From Selaginella tamariscina (lineage: Eukaryota; Streptophyta; Lycopodiopsida; Selaginellales; Selaginellaceae), in the NCBI GenBank assembly GCA_003024785.1, contig PUQB01000067.1:515348-579347 (forward strand): a stretch of 64,000 nt of DNA. The letters are read 5' to 3'. A program made the translations under genes and the position numbers. Of this stretch, positions 59,540 to 64,000 are shown one piece after another (position 1 is the stretch's first letter; every line of letters begins with the position of its first letter). The notes beneath the pieces are model-generated. The model did not search any database. It saw nothing but the letters and a program-made list of their open reading frames with translations, and was not told the DNA's origin.

Positions 59540-61195
59540 ACATGGAAGGTGCGGCGGGATTAATCTCGCCACCCCTTCAATGCCTCCTGAAAGAGTGGGC
59601 GGGATTAATCTCGCCACCTTTCTGGAGGCCTTGAACGGGAGTGCGGAATTAATCTTGCCACCCTTCTCGGTCTCAGAGAGAACTGGGCAGGATTTATTTC
59701 TCACACCCCTTCAGTGACTCCAGAAAGGAGGCGGGATTAATCTCGCCCACCATGTAAGGATGGTTAAATGAATTTCCCACCCTTCCCAATTCTCTCCATT
59801 GGTATGTTGAAACCTTCTACGTCTCGACAGAAACGTTTGGGATTGGTCCACTCACCAATGGAGGAAGGGTGGCGGATTCATTCCTCCAACAGGCATTGAA
59901 GACTCGGCGGGATTAATCCCGCCGCCCAGGGCCTTCACTCGGTCCCTATGCGGCGGGATTAATCCCGCCGGACGCCAATTCCCTGCGCGGAATCGGGCGG
60001 GATTAATCCCGCCGCCTAGGCACTTCAGGCAGGCCAATGGCGGCGGGATAAATCCCGCCCGATTCGCAGGGAATTGGCGTCCGGCGGGATTAATCCCGCC
60101 TCCCAGGCCCTTCACTCGGGCCTTAGTCGGCGGGATTAATCCCGCCGAACGCCAATGCCCTGTGCGAAATCTTGCGGGATTAATCCCGCCGCCTAGGCCC
60201 TTCAGGCAGGCCAATGGCGGCGGGATAAATCCCGCCCGATTCCGCGCAGGGCATGCGTACGCGGCGGGATTAATCCCGCCCACCATGTAAGGGATGGTGA
60301 AATTAATCCCACCACCCTTCTCAGTTCCCTCCATTGGTATTTTGTAAACCTTCTCCGTCTCAGACAGAGTTAGTCGGGATTGATTCAACATACCAATGGA
60401 GGAAAAAGAAGGGTGGCGGATTAATCCCGCCACCGGGTAATGAAGGTTCGGAGAGACTAATCCCGCCGCCCTCTCGTAAATCATGCGCTCACACATATAT
60501 ATTGGCTGCGGCATTTTGAACAGGGATGGGTGGGGGCGGGATTAATCCCGCCGCTTATATCCTGCGGAAGTGCCTGAGCGGCGGGATTAATCCCGCCGCC
60601 CTCCGCGAAGGGCATGAGCGTGGGGCCGGATTAATCCCGCCGTTCATGTCCTGCGTGAATTCCCTGGGCGGCGGGATTAATCCCGCCGCCTTACGCGCAG
60701 GACATGTCATGCAGGCTCTTCGGTTAGCCTTCCGTGCAGGATCTTTCATGCAGGCTCTTCGGTTAGCCTCATGAGCGGCGGGATTAATCCCGCCGCCCAT
60801 CCCCTGTAAATGCCTGTGCGAATCCGCCGGAAATCCCGCTGCCCACCCCTGTAAATGCCCTGCGCGAATCCGTCGGTTAATCCCGGCCATTAAGGCCTTC
60901 ACACAGGCCATTGCCGGTGAGATAAATCCCGCCGCATTCTGCGCAGGGCATGGTGAGCGGCGGGATTAATCCCGCCGTTGAGGCCCCTCACGTAGGCCAT
61001 GGGCGGCGGGATTAATCCACCGCTCTTCGGTTTGTCCTAGAGCGGCGGGATTAATCCTGCCGCCCATAGCCTGCGTGAAGGGCCTCGGCGGCGGGATTAA
61101 TCCCGCCGCCATGGCCCCAACCATATAGCGGCGGGATTAATCCTGCCGCCGAGGCCATAAACCTATAGCGGCGGGATTAATCCCGCCGCTCGAGA
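59540..61195. repeat. Array of about 34 copies of the palindrome GGCGGGATTAATCCCGCC
   Basis: The 18-bp perfect palindrome (or a one-base variant such as GGCGGGATAAATCCCGCC) recurs about every 44 bp, for example near 59,908, 59,951, 59,997, 60,083, 60,130, 60,262, 60,536, 60,580, 60,670, 60,777, 60,958, 61,088 and 61,167. Linkers of 20-30 bp are drawn from a few related words (AGGCCCTTCA, CCCTGCGCGAATC, CAGGCCAATG), some appearing in both orientations. The left end (59,540-59,900) is more degenerate. Long open frames across the array on both strands encode only GGINPA and AGLIPP repeats. Confidence 0.92.
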
Positions 61196-61199
61196 GGCT

Positions 61200-61268
61200 T
61201 AGCGTGTGTGCGAGAGATAAAATTAATAAATAAAAAAATTATACAGATAAAACACACACATATATATA

Positions 61269-61330
<62 letters not shown>

Positions 61331-62360
61331 AGGAGTGTACGTGTGTGTGCAAGAGATAAATAAATAAATAAAATTATACAGTACTGGTACACATAATATA
61401 TGTGTGTACATAGGTATATATATGTGTGTATATGTATATCGTGTGTATGCATGTGAGCGAAACAAATAAAATCATATAGATAAACAAACACACACACACA
61501 TATATATACACAGGAGTGTGCATGTGTGTGCGAAAGATAAACTAATAAATAAATAAAATTATACAGATAAACACACACATATATATGTGTGTATATAGAT
61601 ATAGAGAGTCTGTGAATATATAAGCATATATATAACTAGTGTTGTATACTATTTGTTAATATGCATTGATTTTATATATATATATGTTAAAGCAGTGTGC
61701 GTGTGTGTGGGAGAGATAGATCAATAAAAAAATTATATAGATACTGGTACACATAATATATGTATGTATATATGTATATAGGTATATATATATGTGTAAT
61801 GTATATTGTGTGTATGCGTGTGTGAGCAAAATAAATAAAATCATACAATAAAAAACATACACACACACATATATATACACAGGAGTGTGCGTGTGTGTGG
61901 GAGAGATAGATCAATAAAAAAAATTATATAGATACTGGTACACATAATATATGTATGTATATATGTATATAGGTATATATATATGTGTATATGTATATTG
62001 TGTGTATGCGTGTGTGAGCAAAATATAATAAAATCATACAGATAAACAACATACACACACACATATATATACACAGGAGTGTGCGTGTGTGTGGGAGAGA
62101 TAGATCAATAAAAAAAATTTATAGATACTGGTACACATAATATATTATGTATATATGTATATAGGTATATATATATATGTGTATATGTATATCGTGTGTA
62201 TGCGTGTGTGAGCGAAACAAATAAATCATACAGATAAACAAAACACACCCACACACACTATACATACACAGAGTGTGTGTGTGTGTGCGAGAGATAAAAC
62301 TAATAAATAAAATTATACGCACACTCTATACATATATACATACATACATACACACACACA
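61200..62360. repeat. Satellite of about 180-195-bp units (copy 2)
   Basis: Unit starts (AGGAGTGTGCGTGTG or close variant) at about 61,331, 61,511, 61,693, 61,881, 62,075 and 62,268. Spacing is about 180-195 bp. Each unit includes TACTGGTACACATAATATAT, GTGTGTATGCGTGTGTGAGC and an AC-rich end. The three units from 61,693 are nearly identical. Confidence 0.88.
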
Positions 62361-64000
62361 CAGAGATCTCACCTGTGTGCAAGCCACCGCCGCCGATTTC
62401 AAGCCGCCTCCTCTTGAAACCCTAAGAATATACCTAAACCCTAAAGAATTAAATATATATATTAAACCCTAATAGAATATTCCTTCTGAGAATATACTTA
62501 AACCTTAAAAAGAATAAAATATAGATTCGCCTAAACGAATTTCTTTCATTATATTATTAGCGCGTGCGTGTGCGTGGGTGTATCACATACACCCCAAAAA
62601 TATAAATCATGCAGGGATTTAACATGTGTGTGTCCATGAGAGTGTTAAAGTTTCATGTGTATCAATACATACATACACATTGCATATATTAATACACATA
62701 ATATATACATACCAACGTGTAACACACAGACAACATACATATTACATGGGTTTAGGGTTTAGGGTTTGGGTTTTGGATTTAGGATGGATCATGCATGGTG
62801 TGTATGTATGAGAGAAGAGAGAGTGTTTGAAAAATTATTTTTGTACACATTGCATATATTAGTACACATGTATACTTACACATATTATACACAGATATAC
62901 ATACATGTATAATGAGAGAAGAGAGACAGTACATATTATGGATCATGCATGGTGTGTATTATACACACAGACATACATACATATTAGTACATAATATTTG
63001 AGAGACCGAGTACATATTAATAGATCATGCATGGTGTGTATGTTTGAGAGAAGAGAGACAGTACATATTAACATGGATCATGCATGGTGTGTTGTATGAG
63101 AGAAGACAGAAAGTACACATATATACATACAAAGTACACATATATACATGCACACGTGTATACACACAGACATACATACATATTACATGAGTAAATTCAT
63201 TGTGTTACATATTAGGGTTTAGGGTTTAGGGTTAGGATGGATCATGCATGGTGTGAAGAGAGAGTGTTGAAAAATTATTTTTGTACACACATGTATACAC
63301 AGGTTTAGGGTTTAGGGTTTACTCCCAACAAGCTTAATATAAATATTACACATGTAAATTCAATGTGTTACATACACACAGATTGAGTACATATATCATA
63401 CATGCGTTGAACATGATGTTTCAATAAAGAAGCAAACATATTTCTTTAGTTTGGTTTAGGGTTGTGCATTGTGTGCATATGTGTTTTTGTAAGTTCTTGT
63501 AATGCGTGTGTAAATTTATGATTGTGTTTATATGTGTGCAAACAAACATCGAATAATTAAGAAAAATATTAATAAACACACTATGAACATATTTTAAATT
63601 ATACATAATAATATATGATTTTATCTAATATATAGCCATATATAGTTTTAATAATATATATTAATTTAATATTGATAAAAAGGTTTAACATTGAAATATT
63701 CTTGAAATAATAAGAAATTAATTGAGAAAACCCATTAATATATACAAATGTAAATTAAGTACTCAAATAATTAACTAAATTAATTATCATAATCATGTTT
63801 AATATTGGAATATTCTTGAATAATAAAAAATAATAAAGAATATCCCATTAATATAAAGAGATTAATTACTTCAAGTAATTAAGGAATGATATTAATATAC
63901 ACACTATGAACATATTTTAAATTATACATAATAATACATCATTTTATCTAATATATAGTCATATATGGTTTTAAATAAATATATTAATTTAATATTGATA
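62361..64000. repeat. AT-rich tract (copy 2) with short telomere-like TTTAGGG runs
   Basis: Parallels 51,421-52,752 and 54,274-54,387. Short runs of TTTAGGG at about 62,749-62,771, 63,210-63,233 and 63,302-63,320 (2-3 units each). The CATGCATGGTG minisatellite recurs at about 62,780-63,130. No gene recognised. Confidence 0.7.

Larger units (their letters stand above)
54388..64000. repeat. Macro-repeat unit, copy 2 (continues past the window)
   Basis: Starts at the same ATGCACGTTGTAAC junction as copy 1 and contains, in the same order, the HAD/FCP1-like gene, the full ParB-domain gene, palindrome array, satellite and AT-rich tract. It joins copy 1 directly after ...AATAATAAAGAATAT. Confidence 0.65.

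Noticed and set aside
59852-60514. 220-residue open frame (minus strand) with GGINPA/AGLIPP repeats
   Set aside because: It is a by-product of the palindrome array: unit spacing keeps frames open on both strands and gives the same words both ways. No start context or domain.
59540-61195. CRISPR array
   Set aside because: Plant nuclear context, linkers are related to each other rather than unique, spacing is uneven, and no cas genes are present.
62749-63320. True telomere
   Set aside because: Only 2-3 TTTAGGG units per run, interspersed and not terminal; interstitial telomere-like words only.

Overview
The window is nuclear DNA of a land plant. The genes include NRT2 and NAR2/NRT3 nitrate transport proteins, a SERK receptor kinase, a BIG5-type ARF-GEF, an SC35 splicing factor, a STIG1 protein and a chloroplast CtpA. 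Most introns in the gene-dense half are only about 50-60 nt and genes lie a few hundred bases apart. This suggests a compact genome such as the lycophyte Selaginella. That placement is inference; no marker was searched.

Region 1 (1-32,660) is gene-dense. In order: FGGY sugar kinase (partial), dapB (-), SC35 (+), NAR2 (+), STIG1-like (+), RING protein (-), small hydrophilic protein (+), CtpA protease (+), BIG5 (-), SERK (+), kinesin (+), NRT2 (+), ANP/NPK1-like MAPKKK (+), ACT-domain kinase (+), acid lipase (+) and mitochondrial HSP70 (+). Several pairs are head-to-head with 120-250 bp shared promoters. NRT2 and its partner NAR2 lie on the same strand about 16 kb apart. At least ten conserved exons show a missing single base, usually in a homopolymer run. 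This looks like uncorrected long-read error rather than ten independent pseudogenes.

Region 2 (32,661-44,478) is AT-rich and holds repeats: fossil LTR retroelement pieces, a gag-only non-autonomous LTR element with both LTRs, an eroded fragment of the nucleolar POL5/MYBBP1A gene, and large inverted repeats.

Region 3 (44,479-64,000) appears to be two copies of a roughly 10 kb unit in direct orientation. The order in each is: an HAD/FCP1-like phosphatase gene (-), a ParB-domain plus methyltransferase-like gene (-; only its tail survives in copy 1), an array of the 18-bp palindrome GGCGGGATTAATCCCGCC, a roughly 190-bp satellite, and an AT-rich tract with short telomere-like TTTAGGG runs. Copy 1 is broken by an LTR fossil and by a 1.5 kb TIR element, whose empty site is preserved in copy 2. 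A ParB-like gene next to a dense palindrome array, repeated with a phosphatase gene, is the most unusual feature here and has no family name that I recognise.
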